Notes under the pieces: model-generated
The model's input: only the letters and a program-made list of their open reading frames with translations
Databases searched by the model: none
What the model was told of the DNA's origin: nothing
In this document: one piece after another, positions 36,231 through 49,040 of the stretch
Layout: each line of letters starts with the position of its first letter
How positions within the stretch are numbered: the first letter of the stretch is position 1
From: Syngnathus acus
Lineage: Eukaryota; Chordata; Actinopteri; Syngnathiformes; Syngnathidae
Assembly: GCF_901709675.1 (NCBI RefSeq)
Contig: NC_051100.1
Coordinates: forward strand, 13,312,286 to 13,376,285
Length of the DNA stretch: 64,000 nt
Direction: 5' to 3'
Position numbers and translations under genes: made by a program

Positions 36231-39200
36231 GTGTCGAGAAGGCTACCAAGGCATCCGCTGTGATCAGTTCCTGCCCAAGACCGACTCCATCCTGTCCGAT
36301 CCAAGTAAGATGCTTTGCGGCTACACGTGAGACAAGACCAACACTTAGAATGATTTTTGAGCACAGGAACCTTGTGTTGTGTCAGCCCAGAACTGGGGAC
36401 TCTTGCGTGAGCATAGAAAACCTTGACACTTGCTACCTGGGAAGTCGTTGGTCCGACTAAAAGCTTTGAATCAGACATGTTCCTGGAAGCAAAAACTTTT
36501 CAAGCAGCGGTGCCTAAGGACCGTGGAAATGTTGGACCAAAAATGAGCCCGCTAACAAGGTAGCTTGCAAAATATGCGCGTCCATGCTTAAATCTAAAAA
36601 AGCATGAGTACTCGGCATGGAGCTGTGAAAAGACTGTTAACGCTAACTGACAAACAGATTCAGCCGTCAAATGGCAAATTCCCCAAACGCCTGGTGTCAC
36701 CAAAACAAAAACAGCAAACTACTCGAGTGGGACAAGCAAAAAACTTTTTAAAAAGTCAAGAGTTCCCATTCAAAAGTCGTCAGCCTCATACACTCAATGG
36801 CATGCAGACAAGACCGGTTTTCATCCTTCTCTCACTTTTTGCTTTTCTCTCCTCATGTTTTTTTTTGTTTTTGTTTTTACTGCCTTTTGCCTCACAAAAG
36901 TGGGTAAGTGCAAACTTGGAGAAGAAGAGTGACACCCCCCCCCCCCAGTCTCAGCCCTGCCCCCCCCCCCCACACACACACACAAGCCCTATCCACCAAC
37001 CTTTCCCACGTGACTCTTGTCATCTAAACTCCTAACATACCCTCTTCCTTTTTGTGTGAATGGAACGCTCTGCAAAAAGTGGGCCTGTTGCTAAATGCAT
37101 TCTCCAGAGCATATTTGTCATCTCCTGGCGTAGAACGGCATGGAAGGAAGAGTGAGATTAAAAAAGAATCAACAAAAAGGATGAGGTGACAGCCGCATTC
37201 GAACTTCATTCTTGGTAATGAGTCAGTTTACCGTGAAACAAGAAGCAGCCCAATTCTACAGATGTAGGTCATATAAATCAGTGTTTCCCAACCATTGTGC
37301 CGCGGCACACTGGTGTGCTGTGAGAGATGTTCAGCTGTGCCGTTGGGAATTGTCCAATATTAATTACGGAGCGCATTGTAAACCGGATCGCCATACCACT
37401 GGTCAGTTAGCGCAAGGCCTGGTCAGCCACTTGCTAATCGTGCATGCGTGGCAAATCGGAGAATCTTGATATTTCATGTTGCGTCGGTCTGATTGTATTG
37501 CATCGGCACATAATCAGTTTATGTGTGTGTTGTTGTGTGCTTTTGCTAACAGTAACACTATGACGGCTGCGGTGCATTTGTGGTCCGATGGAAATCAGAG
37601 TATGCAGTTCAACCGGAGAACCTGGATTGTTCATTTTTCCCCAACATAAAATACACAGTGAAGTCGAGACACCTCGACTGTGATAGCCACTCAGCTGCTG
37701 TCAGAACAGCTTATCACTTATATTTAAAAAAAGAAATACAGTTTAAAGAATATTTAATATTTATTTTTATTCAATTATTCGACTCTCCATACATATCATA
37801 CAGTCATGTTGATTCTTTTGGATTTTAATCGCAATCACTTTCAATAGTTTATTCCTTACACTGGCTAAATCATTTTTAAAAAACTGTCACTTATATTTAA
37901 AAAATGAAATACAGTTTAAAGAATATTTAATATTTATTTTTATTCAATTATTCGACTCTCCATACATATATAGGAATAGGACTTTACGTCTTTCGTTGTC
38001 ATATAACTGATTTTAATATAGAAGCTGGTGTAACACATACCAGATTTTTGTTGGTGGTGTGCCTCGAGATTTTTTCCAATGAAAAGGTGTGCCGTGAATG
38101 AAAAAAGGTTGGGAAACATTGATCTAAATAAACCCGTTTGAAGGGAAGCTGGCTGTCTTCATCTGGCAGAGTCCAGTTTTCATGTTCTCTTGTCAAACCG
38201 TTGAGACTTGACACAGTCCTCCTTTTAGTATTTATTCCTGTTTTGACGACGCCTGCTTTTTGTAGTGCAGCACCCCGTGGTCTCTGTGTCTTCCTCCCAA
38301 TAACGCATCTTGATCTCCCTCAATCGCTCCCCGCCTGCGCTTCCTGTCCAGCTTGTCGTCTAACACTTAGCGACATGCTATTGGGCGCCGGAAGGGTTCA
38401 TCGCTCCGTGCCAAATGGGAGTAAGTGGGGGGTCATTTGGGCTGAGTGAGGACAAGGCCGAGCGCTTGCAGAGCGAGCGAGTGAGTGACACGCTTAACCG
38501 CTGACTGCGTCACGTTGGATTGGAGCTCAGCACGTGATGAGGGGAATTTCACCCTGTCACGGAAATGCCAACACGTTGGAAGGTGGGCAGGTTTAGCCAG
38601 CTGACAGCCCAGCAAAGTATTTACCTACATAGATGAGCAGAAGGTTGGCTCATTTTGGCCACATGTAAAGAAGGAGCTCTCATTCAACTTCAAGGCTCTC
38701 ACAATACACAAAAGCACACAACCAAGCACCCGACGTTTCTCCTAAGGTAAGGGATGAGCGGGAGGCCGAGGTTCACCGGAGGTCAAAGTTGCCAGTCGGC
38801 GTCGATGCAAAGACTTGGATAGCAAATGCCTTTTATCTCGGGCTCCTTGTCATTGCCATCGCCCCGACTTCACGAGCCGAGATCCTGTGAACGATTGTTC
38901 GCGCTGCGGCTGTCAACCGCACTTTTTTTTTCCACCTCCCTCTTCTCACAAGAGACAAAGAGAGACGTCAGACAAGAAAAGAAAAGAAGTTGGAGAAGAA
39001 TGCACTCAACAACTCAGAGAAGACTGTGTTGCAATAAATGCAGAACGATAAGAAGGCAAGAGAGAGGACAAAAAAAGTGGATCCCAAGCCAAGAACTTGA
39101 GAGAAGTAATGCGACACAAACCGAAAAACATGAAGAAGCCTTTTGACCGTCGGCGCATATCCTGGTAAATGCTGTTTGATATCTGACACGGAATTGAGGC

Positions 39201-42200
39201 CCCTTCTATAGCCCGCCCACCCATCACTGACCTCCAATAGGCATTTTCAGCATTTTGGTAATGTTCAACTGGTGGATGACTACGAGTGTCGTCCTTCTTC
39301 TTGTGGTTGTTGTTACTCAAGAATGTCCCCCAGCGGGGGCATCCATCTTGAACACAGAGCTTCCGCGCGGCCTCCATCTTGTCCCCCCCGATGGATGCTG
39401 TGCCATCTTTAGCGCCGATGGCTGTAGGCTAAAGCTGCCTGGGAAATTGAGTTTGTAACCCCAAGAGCAACGCGCTCGTTCGTCAGCGTTGGCCGGACGC
39501 CGACTAAATGAACGTGTCGCACGCGAAATGAAAGATGGCGCTTGGCGGGAAACGAGACGCTTTTCCGCACCTTGTTTACGGTTTTTGTTGGGCGGCCGCT
39601 TCAGCGCCACCTGACAGATGAGCCATTTACTTCCTCTGGTAACACATGCATTTTCAAATTAAAGCCACAAGATTATCATGCAAGAGTAAAATCAAAAGTC
39701 TTGAGAGAAAAAAAATCATGACAAACTGTGGCAGAGACTTTCTAAATAGAATACTGTGTTCAGACGTTTCAAATCAAATTAAGAAACGCATCTTGAATCT
39801 CTGACTGACTTCCAACGGCAATGGAAACAACACAAAACGGTTGAAGATACAACTTTCTGTCTTCAGTCCTCACTTTGCAAATCAAATATGTGTGCACTGC
39901 TGATGCTACATACTGATGCTAACATCCTCGCTCTGTCTTTTTGCCCGCAGACCACCTGGGCATCGAGTTCATGGGTAAGATCTCCTTTTGTCTGGCCTTC
40001 CCTATACATTGTTGAAGTTTGAAGTGTGGACAGAGAGAGACATGTTCCTTCCAATGCAAATGTAATGCAGTCGCCATGGAAACCTCCAGAACAGTGAGGA
40101 GGCGGTGCTGCCAACATGTGCAATTGCCATTTGTGCGCATGTGCGTGTGTGTGTTTTAAATTTAAGCATCATATCAAGTGTTTCATTTCTTTTCCTAAAA
40201 TAGTTTTTGTCATCATTCGTTAATGTCATTATTACTTGGTTGATTGACTTGTAAAGGATATTTTTAAAAGATGTAATTATGAAATAATGAATTCCTGAAC
40301 TGGGTGTTCCCAAGGAATTTGTCTCAGGTCCACCATTCGCCATTTTGTTGTGTTATTGTTCGCAAAAAGTGTTTTAATGATGGATTTTTTTCCCTATTTT
40401 TTGTGCAGAGAGCAGAGAAGTGTACCAGAGACAGCTGCTGTCCATCACGTCCATCGCTATGGCAATTGGCCTCCTGGGAGTGCTCTGTGTCGCCCTCTAC
40501 TGCCGAAACAAGTCAGTCAACGGGCCGAGTTTGTCAAATGTAGTTTGTGTGTGTGGAGGGGTGCGCGCGCGCGCGCGCGCGCGTGTGTGCGTGTGTGCGT
40601 GTGTTTTGCAATATAAACATTTGTGTTTCTGTCTGTGTTTGTGGAGGCATCGGCGAGAGAAACTTCAAGCTCACCTGAAGGAAAATCGAAGTGTGAAAAA
40701 CTACACTACAAACGTCATCAACGTGTTAGACTCCAAGACCAGGAATGGCAAAGCCGACATCAGAATGCACCAGGTCCTCTCCTCACTACCACCATCATCA
40801 TCAGCGTTCTTGTTGTTGTTCATCTGCCTCTGCTTTCGGTTCCTCCCCAACTTCCTCTTTGTATTCTTCATCCAGATCTTCCAATTCATGCTCTTGTTGG
40901 ATTTTTGGTCCACAATTTAGGGAGCGCGCTATCTGCGCCTCACGGCAAAAGCCATTGCCAATCACCTGTTATCCAATTTACTCATTGCGTACTCGTTTGA
41001 TTTCTTCAGATTTAGGAAAATGCTAAGACACTGAAGCAGAAATTAGGCTTACACAGGTTGGTTGAGTTCAATCACAATTCTTGTTAAGAAAGCTCTGTTT
41101 TCAGGAAAGTACAATACAGCGCTGGGCCTTTCGTGCGACCATGCTCAAGAGCAGAAAGTCTCCATTCAGAAAAGGCAACGTTCAAGGTTCTTTGGTCAGC
41201 TTATATTCAGTTGCACATGCCAGTGTGGGCCGAGTTTGATGGGTGATGAGTCAGGGGGTGTGGCAAGTTCGCAGGAGAGTTTGATTCCATGGGAGTGGGT
41301 GCTGGTTCGGTGAGAGCTGGTTCCGTGGGGTTGGGTGCTGATTATGGGCGATTCGATGTGTGTGGGGGCTGTTGTTTTCCTTTCCGTCTTTCAGCCTTGA
41401 CGATCATCTTTGGCGGGGTTCTTGGCTGTCTCCCTCTGGCACCTGCTGGTTTTATTTCCAAGTGACCTTCCTGTAAACATTCTGCTCCATTCTTACACTG
41501 TCGCACCTCATCCATTCGTCATTCTTTCAATTTTGTTATTTTGTACGGAATTATGTGAGCTTTTGGCTGTGACATCATCAATTTATTAATGTTCCCTGAC
41601 TATGCAAAGTTTGTACTCACCACTTACCATGTTTTTGTTTGTATGTTCATTTGATACTCCATGTACTTGCTTACGTCATCATATTCTTAGTTTAATCATG
41701 CTTCCAACCATATCTTTTCTTTGTTAGGCAAAATATTTCCCTCTGTCCAGAACGTTCAGTAGTAATCGAAAACTGGCGTCTAGCATGAGTCAAAACATAA
41801 GATATAATCAAGTACTGAACATTTTTAGACGACTTTGGCAGTGTTCGTGATTTAGAAAATCATCAGGCATGCATTAAACAGTTCCTTAAGGGTCATTTAA
41901 GCCATTCAGGCAATATATAAAAAAACATTTGTTATTTCAAAATGCTCAGAAATACATATTACAAGTTATAAAAACCTCTGTCATTAACCCCTATCAAAAA
42001 TGTGTAGTTATGTCTTCTTTATTGATTTGGTGCGTAGGTATAATTATATGCTTAATATGTTTCTTTTATTGATTTAATATGTGAATATACTTGTCTGCTT
42101 ATGTACTTTATTCAATGAGGTTTGAGCATATCTGTTTTTGTAGCTAGGCAAGACTTTTTGTATTTCGAACCCATTCCTTCACTCTCCATGATGATGATGA

Positions 42201-45200
42201 TATGAGATGTTTTCTTCTTAATCTTGTCCTTCTTCTTGTGTTCTCCCAGCAGTATTGTAAACGTCATTCTGCATGTCGCCACAGTAACATGTGTGACTCC
42301 GGCTTCACGCTGTCCAGAAGCACTCTGAAGCTCACGTGTGTACACACACACACACACACACACATACTGTACATGTACAAACAAATGCAGTATTTAATTG
42401 ACCCACTTTTGCGCACGCAGACACGACACACAAACACACACATATGAAGATGATCATTGGCTTTTCATGCTCAGTCATTACTAGGGGTGTAACGATTCAT
42501 CGATACACATCGATTAATCGATATAATGCTCTACGATTTGTTGGCATCGATGCTAAACGTAAACATCGATCTATATCGGCCGTTTCTGACCTCGGACATT
42601 AGACGCGACTTTATTTTGAAATCCAGTTCATTGTTGCTTGCTTCCTCTTTCCGGGAGCAGTGCGCGGCGTGTTGTGTTGTGAGCAGAGCAGGCACGTGAA
42701 AGGGGAGCCGACAACTACGCGGCTCCTGGGCTGGTGCTATGGCTAGTGTCCAAGAAGACGAGGAAATTCGCTCCACTTTGGGCTTCATTCATTATAAAGA
42801 ACTTATTTTTGTTTTGTAATTAAATAGTTCAGTAATGCACTTTAAAGTTAATGGTATTACAAAAAAAGAAAGAATATTCATTCATATTCTTTACTTACTT
42901 ATATGAGAAAAAATATAGGAATTTGATAAAGTTCAGTGTTAAAATAAGCACTTTGTATACTACAATACTCTTGTAATTTCCTAAATGAAGAGTTTGCAGT
43001 ACCTTGTTGATTTTGCGTATGAATTGTTATAAATCAGGATATTGTTCTATATCGATCGTAGAGCACTATATCGTGATGTATCGTGAATGAATCACAGCAG
43101 GCTTTAAGATATCGGCAAATATCGTATCGTGTTTCTTTGTATCGATATGATATCGTATCGTGACAAAACCCACAATTTACACCCCTAGTCATTACCATTG
43201 TGGTTTTATTCTTGCGGCCCAGCACGGAGCAGAAGAGTCTAGTGGCTCATTGGTCCGCCACTCGCAGAACTCCGCCCATTCCAGGAGGACGTCCCAAGGC
43301 TTTTGGTCCGGCGTATCAGCACCTCCAAGAGGCGGAGCCTACTGAGAAGGAGCGCCAGGCTGAAGCGCCAGGCAGGTGAGAAAACCTCCAATTCCACTTC
43401 TGATTTATTTCCCGTCAACTCATTTGGAGGAGAAGGGAGGAGCTTCATAAAGCTAAGTCATAGCCTTGCCTAATGGGAAAAAAAATGCCCTGCTGGCATT
43501 TTCGTTGCAATATGTGCCTCTTTTTGTGCGTTTAGATTTTGTGGGTGAGTGTTTTTGTGTGTTTGTAAAATGAGCTTGCTGAAAGATAAGAACGGCATGG
43601 CGTTTGCGACCCGGGTGCCTCTCTGTCTCGATGCGGCGTCCATCACACAGCGCCTCTCTTCAATCAGCACGTGAACTTGACACCTGTTTTCCATCTGATT
43701 GCGCTGGCCGGCATCAGACAGGATTCGTCGGCTTATGTTATCTTGGGAATTCGCCTTTTCCTCTCCGCATCGTCCTCCCTTATCACGCGCGTCATCTCTG
43801 CAGGGACGCCTCGCAATCTCTGCTGCGGCCGACGATAAAAGCCTGCGAGGTTCTCTTTTGAGCGTCAACAAGCGGCGCCGCCACACACGCTTGGGGATGG
43901 AGGAGCGACAATACAGCGAGATGGACAAGCTGACGATCAAAATGACGCAGAGCTCATTTCCTGTCACATGACCGGCAGAGCGTAAAATTTGACTTTCTTT
44001 GTGCCGCAATCTTTCCTAATCACTCTCAAATCGACCTGGCAGTGTCATGGAACCTTATTTTCAAATCACGAAGGCTTCGATTTTGATTTTCCTCAATCAC
44101 TAATACTCGAGCCTTTGGATCTTTGCTCCCAAGACGCGCATGTGTGTGATCAATATTCCTTATTTTTTTATGAGATTGTCTTTCCACAAGCCTCCGTTGT
44201 TCGTCAGCAATATTCTCGCTCCTTGATCTTGAACTCTCGCTCTTGGATTGTTATTCCTCTGTCCCATACCACAGTGGTCTCCAACGCCTGGGCCGCGGAC
44301 CGGTACCGGTTTGTGGATCATTTGGTACGGGGCCGCACAAGAAAGTATAAATAACTTGCATTATTTTCATCCATCCATCCATCCATCCATCCATCCATCC
44401 ATCCATCTTCTTCCGCTTATCCGAGGTCGGGTCGCGGGGGCAACAGCTTTAGGAGGGACTCCCAGACATCCCTCTCCCCAGGCACTTCATCCAGCTCATC
44501 CTGGGGGATCCCAAGGCGTTCCCAGGCCAGCTGAGAGACATAGTCTCTCCAGCGCGTTCTGGGTCGTACACGGGGCTTCCTGCCGGTGGGACATGCCCAG
44601 AACACCTCCCCAGGAAGGCATCCGGGAGGCATTCTGATGAGATGCCTGAGCCACCTCATCTGGCTCCTCTCAACGTGGAGGAGCAGCGGCTCTACTCCGA
44701 GTCTCTCCCGGATGACCAAGCTTCTCCCCCTATCTCTAAGGGAGAGCTCCGACACCCTGCGGAGGAAACTCATTTCGACCGCTTGTATCCGGGATCTTGT
44801 TCTTTCGGTCACGACCCATAGCTCGTGACCGTAGGTGAGGGTAGGAGCGTAGAGGGTGGCGGCACCACATTCACTCGGTGTTCAGATCGGCTCCCTGACA
44901 CTTCTGAAGATGCCACGCTGTATGATTGGCTGAAATTGCGGCGACATTTAAGATTGTGGTTGGTCTGCTTTGCTGAAATGGGATAGTTTCTGTTTTTTTG
45001 TCACACACATTCACACAGTTGTGTGCGGGAATCGAACTCACGGTGTCGGCACGCAAGACAGGCAAGTGTACCCCTACACTATCAGCGACTCCCAGGGAAT
45101 GGGATCGTAGTTCAAACACGGACGATTTTTGCGAAGAATACTTCTAAAAAGAATATGCAGTCGGTGATTATTTGATTTATTGATGCTTTCAACATTTAAT

Positions 45201-46316
45201 TTTGATTTGTATTTTCTAGAATTGTTTTGAGAAATCGTGACGTCATTAAACACTGATCCGTGAAAATATTGCCTGACAAAAATCCTGTCCGTGGTGCGAA
45301 AAAGGTTGGGGATCATTGCCATACCGGATAGTCTCTCTCAGCCATCCTTGTTCCTCAGTCTTTGTACTCCACAGGGTTTTGCAGTCCGTGAGCCTTGCAC
45401 CTTATTAGCGATGTCTTTGTTGTCTGTCTTCCTCGGCGCTCAATAACTGCTCCGTGCTCCACCAGCTTTCCACCTGGATATTTGCGCTTTGATCCAGACA
45501 GGATCGTTGCACCTTGAGCCTCAATCCTTGAGCCACAGTTTCCTTAGTTTCCTTCTTTCTGCTCTTATTCTTTGAATTTCCTGTCCCCTTTCCCTGACTT
45601 TGCTGCACCAGCCGCGCTCCTCGATAGCCACGACTCAAAAGTCGTTCCCGAACATTTGTTCCTGGCTTCTTGCTCCTCCTCTGTCTTTTTGCCTCTCTCT
45701 TTGCTTCTCCACCCCATTGGATATATGCTCGTCGCTCCTGGCTCCTCAACCCTTTCAATGTTTGATTTTCACTTTTCAAGCTTTGATCTTTGCCCTAGTT
45801 CCTCAGTGCCAGGAGTTGAAGGGCTCCTTGGAGGCGTCGCTTAGTTTAACTGACTTCTTTTCTTGTTTTCTCTCCAGTTGCCCGCTAAATATGCAATCTG
45901 CCGTCACTGCGCGCTCGCCTCCCGACGGCATGCCGCGAAGCCCGACCCACCGCTCGGACCGTGTCCCCATCGAGCCGTCCCTCCAGGGTCGCCACGATGA
46001 TGAGGTTTTCTGTATGCAAACCACGATGTCATCAAACGGCACCGCACCCCGCCGAGAAGACACCGGCCAGCGATCCCCGGCGCCGTGTCAGCGGCGGCGA
46101 CAAGGCGAAGAGCAGCAGGTGGCGTGGCTGCTGCTGCACAAAGCGCAGGAGCATCTCCGGGCCTCAGCGCGGAGGCGGCACGAGGAAGGCTGCGGCGTCC
46201 CATGTGGCGGCCCGCTGGTGGCGCAGGCCAGACAAACTGTTTGTTTCCTCAACCTTGGCGTGGGCGGAGCCGGTAAGGCCACGCACACTCACTTACTACG
46301 AGAGCCAGACCAATAA
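36231..46316 (+). CDS. nrg3: Neuregulin-3, 3' exons (partial)
   Basis: Neuregulin-3 is a membrane-anchored EGF-like ligand for the ErbB4 receptor. I place seven exons with GT-AG introns: 36231-36304, 39951-39974, 40409-40511, 40647-40773, 42250-42335, 43223-43375 and 45878-46316 (stop TAA). Exon 1 here encodes the second half of the EGF domain, CREGYQGIRCDQFLPKTDS, nearly identical to the mammalian protein. The next gives HLGIEFM, then the juxtamembrane ESREVYQRQ and the transmembrane stretch SITSIAMAIGLLGVLCVALY. The tail exons include RRTPPIPGGRPKAFGPAYQ, matching the conserved RRTPPSPR...GPAYQQLEES block, and in the last exon EEQQVAWLLLHKAQEHLRAS, which lines up with QQEVKILLETVQEQIRIL. 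Upstream exons (N-terminal region and first EGF half) are outside the window or unseen. The tail is diverged and short against the mammalian form; the donor after 40773 (GTCCTC) is weak, and a GTAAGG inside the last exon (46273) could be a further splice site. Confidence 0.88.
36305..37270. other. nrg3 intron, proximal part
   Basis: No repeat or exon recognised except C-run/(CA)n low complexity at 36933-36985. Confidence 0.5.
37279..38121. mobile_element. Non-autonomous hAT element in nrg3 intron
   Basis: Left end CAGTGTTTCCCAACC, right end (inverted) CAATGTTTCCCAACC, flanked by ATATAAAT (37271-37278) and ATCTAAAT (38122-38129), an 8-bp duplication with one mismatch. Inside, a ~75-bp AT-rich segment (37725-37800) is repeated at 37895-37975 with a period of about 174 bp. 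No transposase frame. Confidence 0.85.
38130..39950. other. nrg3 intron, distal part
   Basis: No exon or clear mobile element recognised; open frames on both strands lack family resemblance. Confidence 0.5.
40563..40606. repeat. (CG)n/(TG)n microsatellite in nrg3 intron
   Basis: GCGCGCGC run followed by TG repeats, 40 bp upstream of the exon at 40647. Confidence 0.9.
40895..42181 (-). mobile_element. Solo LTR of the ERV-like family in nrg3 intron, older copy
   Basis: 1287 bp, TG...CA ends, flanked by a perfect 4-bp duplication CTCT (40891-40894 and 42182-42185). It is homologous along its length to the solo LTR at 18334 but with many substitutions and small insertions (for example near 41210-41340 and 41620-41650), so it is an older insertion. 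It is antisense to nrg3 and ends 64 bp before the exon at 42250. Confidence 0.88.
42343..42363. repeat. (CA)n microsatellite
   Basis: About ten CA units immediately downstream of the donor at 42336. Confidence 0.9.
42482..43187. mobile_element. Non-autonomous hAT element abutting an nrg3 exon
   Basis: Ends TAGGGGTGTAA and TTACACCCCTA are perfect inverted repeats, flanked by a perfect 8-bp duplication GTCATTAC (42474-42481 and 43188-43195). Both arms are rich in ATCGAT/ATATCG motifs that can pair. It is 706 bp with no transposase frame. Its right duplication ends 27 bp before the exon at 43223. Confidence 0.92.
44368..44875 (-). pseudogene. LINE 3' fragment with GATG tail, nested in hAT
   Basis: Minus-strand frame 44417-44812 reads RIQAVEMSFLRRVSELSLRD, then GVEPLLLHVERSQMRWLRHL, and ends GERDVWESLLKLLPPRPDLG, the C-terminal end of a very common fish LINE pol protein. 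The element's 3' tail is the (CATC)n tract at 44368-44408. It is 5'-truncated. Confidence 0.85.
45005..45096 (-). mobile_element. tRNA-derived SINE head (minus)
   Basis: On the minus strand: GGGAGTCGCTGATAGTGTAG (box A region) and GAGTTCGATTCCC (box B). A second copy lies at 52323-52393. Confidence 0.7.
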
Positions 46317-49040
46317 TCAGACCTCAAAAGACGCTCTCGTTGGACAAAAGAAAAATCATTGTCCGGTTCTAGCCACGCACAAAATGGCCACAATGGAAAT
46401 GAAAAAAATGGAAATTCATTTATTTCTAAAACACGACAAAAAAGATACCAAATAGCCCGTCGCTCCATGGTGGTTTTCACTGTACAAAGAATATATGAAT
46501 ATATATAAACATGATATATGGATATAAATATATGGAATTCTAAAAGTGACCAAGTTGAAGAACAGAAATGATGTACGTCTTTTTCTTCTTTTTCCCCTTG
46601 TTTTTGTATGACGAACGCCGTCACACTCGCTTTGTGTTCGTCAACGCCAAGATGGCCACGGTGTTGACGACTTGTCAGCCAAGAACCACAGTGTGAGTGC
46701 GCGTGTGTGCGTGCGTGTGTTCTCACGCGCTCCCCGTTGTTTTTTCAAAAGTTGCCAATGGTCACTACGGCGTGCACAGGAACCAAAAAAGAGTATAGGA
46801 CACAAGGAGGGAAGGACACAAGGAGAGAAGGAAGCGCTCATCTGATTGATTCTCATCTGATTTGACGAGTGGCGCCACCGCGCGGGCTGGCTGTTGAAAA
46901 AAGAAATAAATGTCTCTATGTTGTATCCTCACCGTGCCTCGCCGCGCACTCTGTGTGTCTACGCAACGGAGACCGTCCCCCAAGCTGCATCCCCGTCTCG
47001 CACGATAAGACCCCCCCCCAAAAAAAGAAGCCCTTGACTTGCTGTTCAATTTGGGGACTTTGTTGTGCGTTTGTAATTGTGTGCTGACGCCGGGCGCAAA
47101 TTTAACTTTTGGGGCCACGTGATGGCATCAAATGACAATGACGCAAACGTGAAAATTTGCTCCTTTGCAAATGTGAATTGCGAGAGCCGCTCGGTGTCGA
47201 GGCAAGGGTGGCACGTTGCTTGTTTTGTTTGTTTGGCTGCAAGACGCGCTGCGAAAGACCTTTCTCTTATCAGGTTCTGTGTGGCGCGGATGAAGCAGTT
47301 TCATGTCGGCCGTGCAAACCAGAGAGAAAGCCCTTGCGCAAGATTGACAAGGTAAGAGCCCTGGAATTATAATGGACCAATTCTTGAATTCTTCAAGCTG
47401 TTTGTGCAGATGCACTCAATTGCTAAGACAGGTTTTGGGGGATATTTTTTTTCGACTTTTCAGGATGCCGCCGAGTGATTTTGTTCATGACAATGTGGCC
47501 ACTGCAGCTCATTTCTGTTTCTGCTCACAAGACGAAGGTTAAAAGGATGGAGCAGCTTCTCGAGGTGTCACCAGTGACTTCCTTGCTAGCTTCCAAGGCC
47601 GTGCGACGATCTCGTGGCGTCAAGAATACTTTGTGAACGTTTTGCGCCGACGTCGTGGTCTCTTGGTCGGGCTTGCTAATGAAAGGCTATTTATAGGCTG
47701 CTGGCATTTGATGACATTCAGTGGCGCCGCGGCGCTCCAATTACAAGACTCGGGTTATGTGAAGCTTGCCGTGGGTAGAAAGGACTCGCCGCGACGCGTC
47801 ATCGTCTCCAAAAAGACACATTTGCACGCCACAGCAAAGACACTTTTGAATTTCCAAGATGTCCGACACAGACTTGACTTGCACGCACAAGCCCTCTAAT
47901 TAATTAATTAGTTAGTTAACTTTGCCAATTTTGTTTTTGAGCTTACTAAGGCGCCATGAAATAAGTGCGGCCAAACAAGTTGTTTTAGTTTTAGTCGTTG
48001 GAACAGTCTTTGGACTTTACGCCACTGCATTTCTTTGGAATGAGAATCCTAACAGGCGAGAAATCCGCATCGGGTGCGGGTCGTGACATCGCTGTGCTTG
48101 AACGCTGCTCTCCTAACATCTGGCGGTCACCACAAACTGCAGCTGCTCAACAAAATGTTTGATTTATCTCACGTTGTTCTTTTTGTAAGAGGCTTTGTTC
48201 TTACGCTGGCCTAATAAAACTTGTTTCCTCAGCAAAAGACAGACATGTAGGGACTGGAAGGTTGCTCTTAAGGTTTTGCGCTTTTGTTATTATACAAACA
48301 CGTCTTGTATCAAAATGTCGATATGTAATCATAGGTAGCGTTAATACAATCGTCTGGGTGACCGCTCGCATTGATTGAGCCTTCACTTTGACTGACATGC
48401 GCAAATGTTAATAGATTTGATTTCTCTGCACAATGGGTTAGGTCCGTAGTTTTGGAATGTGATTCTCTGCCCCACACATGATGTCGAGGTCAGATAGTGT
48501 CAGTGACATCAAACATCCTCGCACTGGCACGTGGGCGGTTGAGTGAGCCAGCGAGTGCGTGCGTGCATGGAGCAGCGATTGAGTGTTGCTGTGCTGCTGG
48601 AATGGTCACTTTGTGTTGGCTGGCAGTCGTTTTGCATTTTGCAGGATTATTCCGTCGCTCATGCTGACCAATTAGGATTATCCAGATGGGCAGATGCGCT
48701 TTACACACGTCCGCCGTGGCAAGGCATCTTATTTTAAATGAAATACCCGCAATGACCACCGAGTGTCACTAGAACTCAACGTAGCTGATTTGACTTTTGA
48801 CCATATTGCTGGCATTTTTGTATTGAGCTGTGAAATGTTGTCAAACAAGAAATCGGTGTTTGCACTGCTTCATCAACTCACAAAGGTTGCTTCAAATCAT
48901 TCTTGTCTTTATTCACGCAAGACGGTGTTAGGGTCTTGCCACGTTTCGCACATCGGACGTTCTTGTTTCACATTTATTGATTATTCCCTTGTAACTGTTC
49001 AGAGTAGCGTTTTGTTTTCCAGACGGTGACACGGCGGACT
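46317..49040. other. nrg3 3' UTR region and intergenic space to the carbonyl reductase
   Basis: A candidate polyadenylation signal AATAAA lies at 46905-46910, 590 bp after the nrg3 stop. Beyond it I recognise no exon. Open frames at 46869-47415 and 47633-47899 lack family resemblance. Confidence 0.5.
48973..48978 (-). terminator. Candidate polyadenylation signal of the carbonyl reductase
   Basis: AATAAA on the minus strand, 63 bp past the stop codon at 49041. A second AATAAA is at 48908-48913. Confidence 0.5.

Larger units (their letters stand above)
44272..45318. mobile_element. hAT element carrying nested retroposons, nrg3 intron
   Basis: Left end CAGTGGTCTCCAAC, right end (inverted) CAATGATCCCCAACC, flanked by CCATACCA (44264-44271) and CCATACCG (45319-45326), an 8-bp duplication with one mismatch. 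The left arm contains GGGCCGCGGACCGGTACCGG, common to a known vertebrate hAT group. A LINE fragment and a SINE lie within. Confidence 0.82.

Noticed and set aside
43470-44009. 179-codon minus-strand frame in an nrg3 intron
   Set aside because: Low-complexity Arg/Ser-rich, no splice context or family resemblance.
45405-45779. Lys/Arg/Gln-rich minus-strand frame before the last nrg3 exon
   Set aside because: Complement of a pyrimidine-rich intron; no domain. It might be part of an LTR, but I could not find ends or a target duplication.
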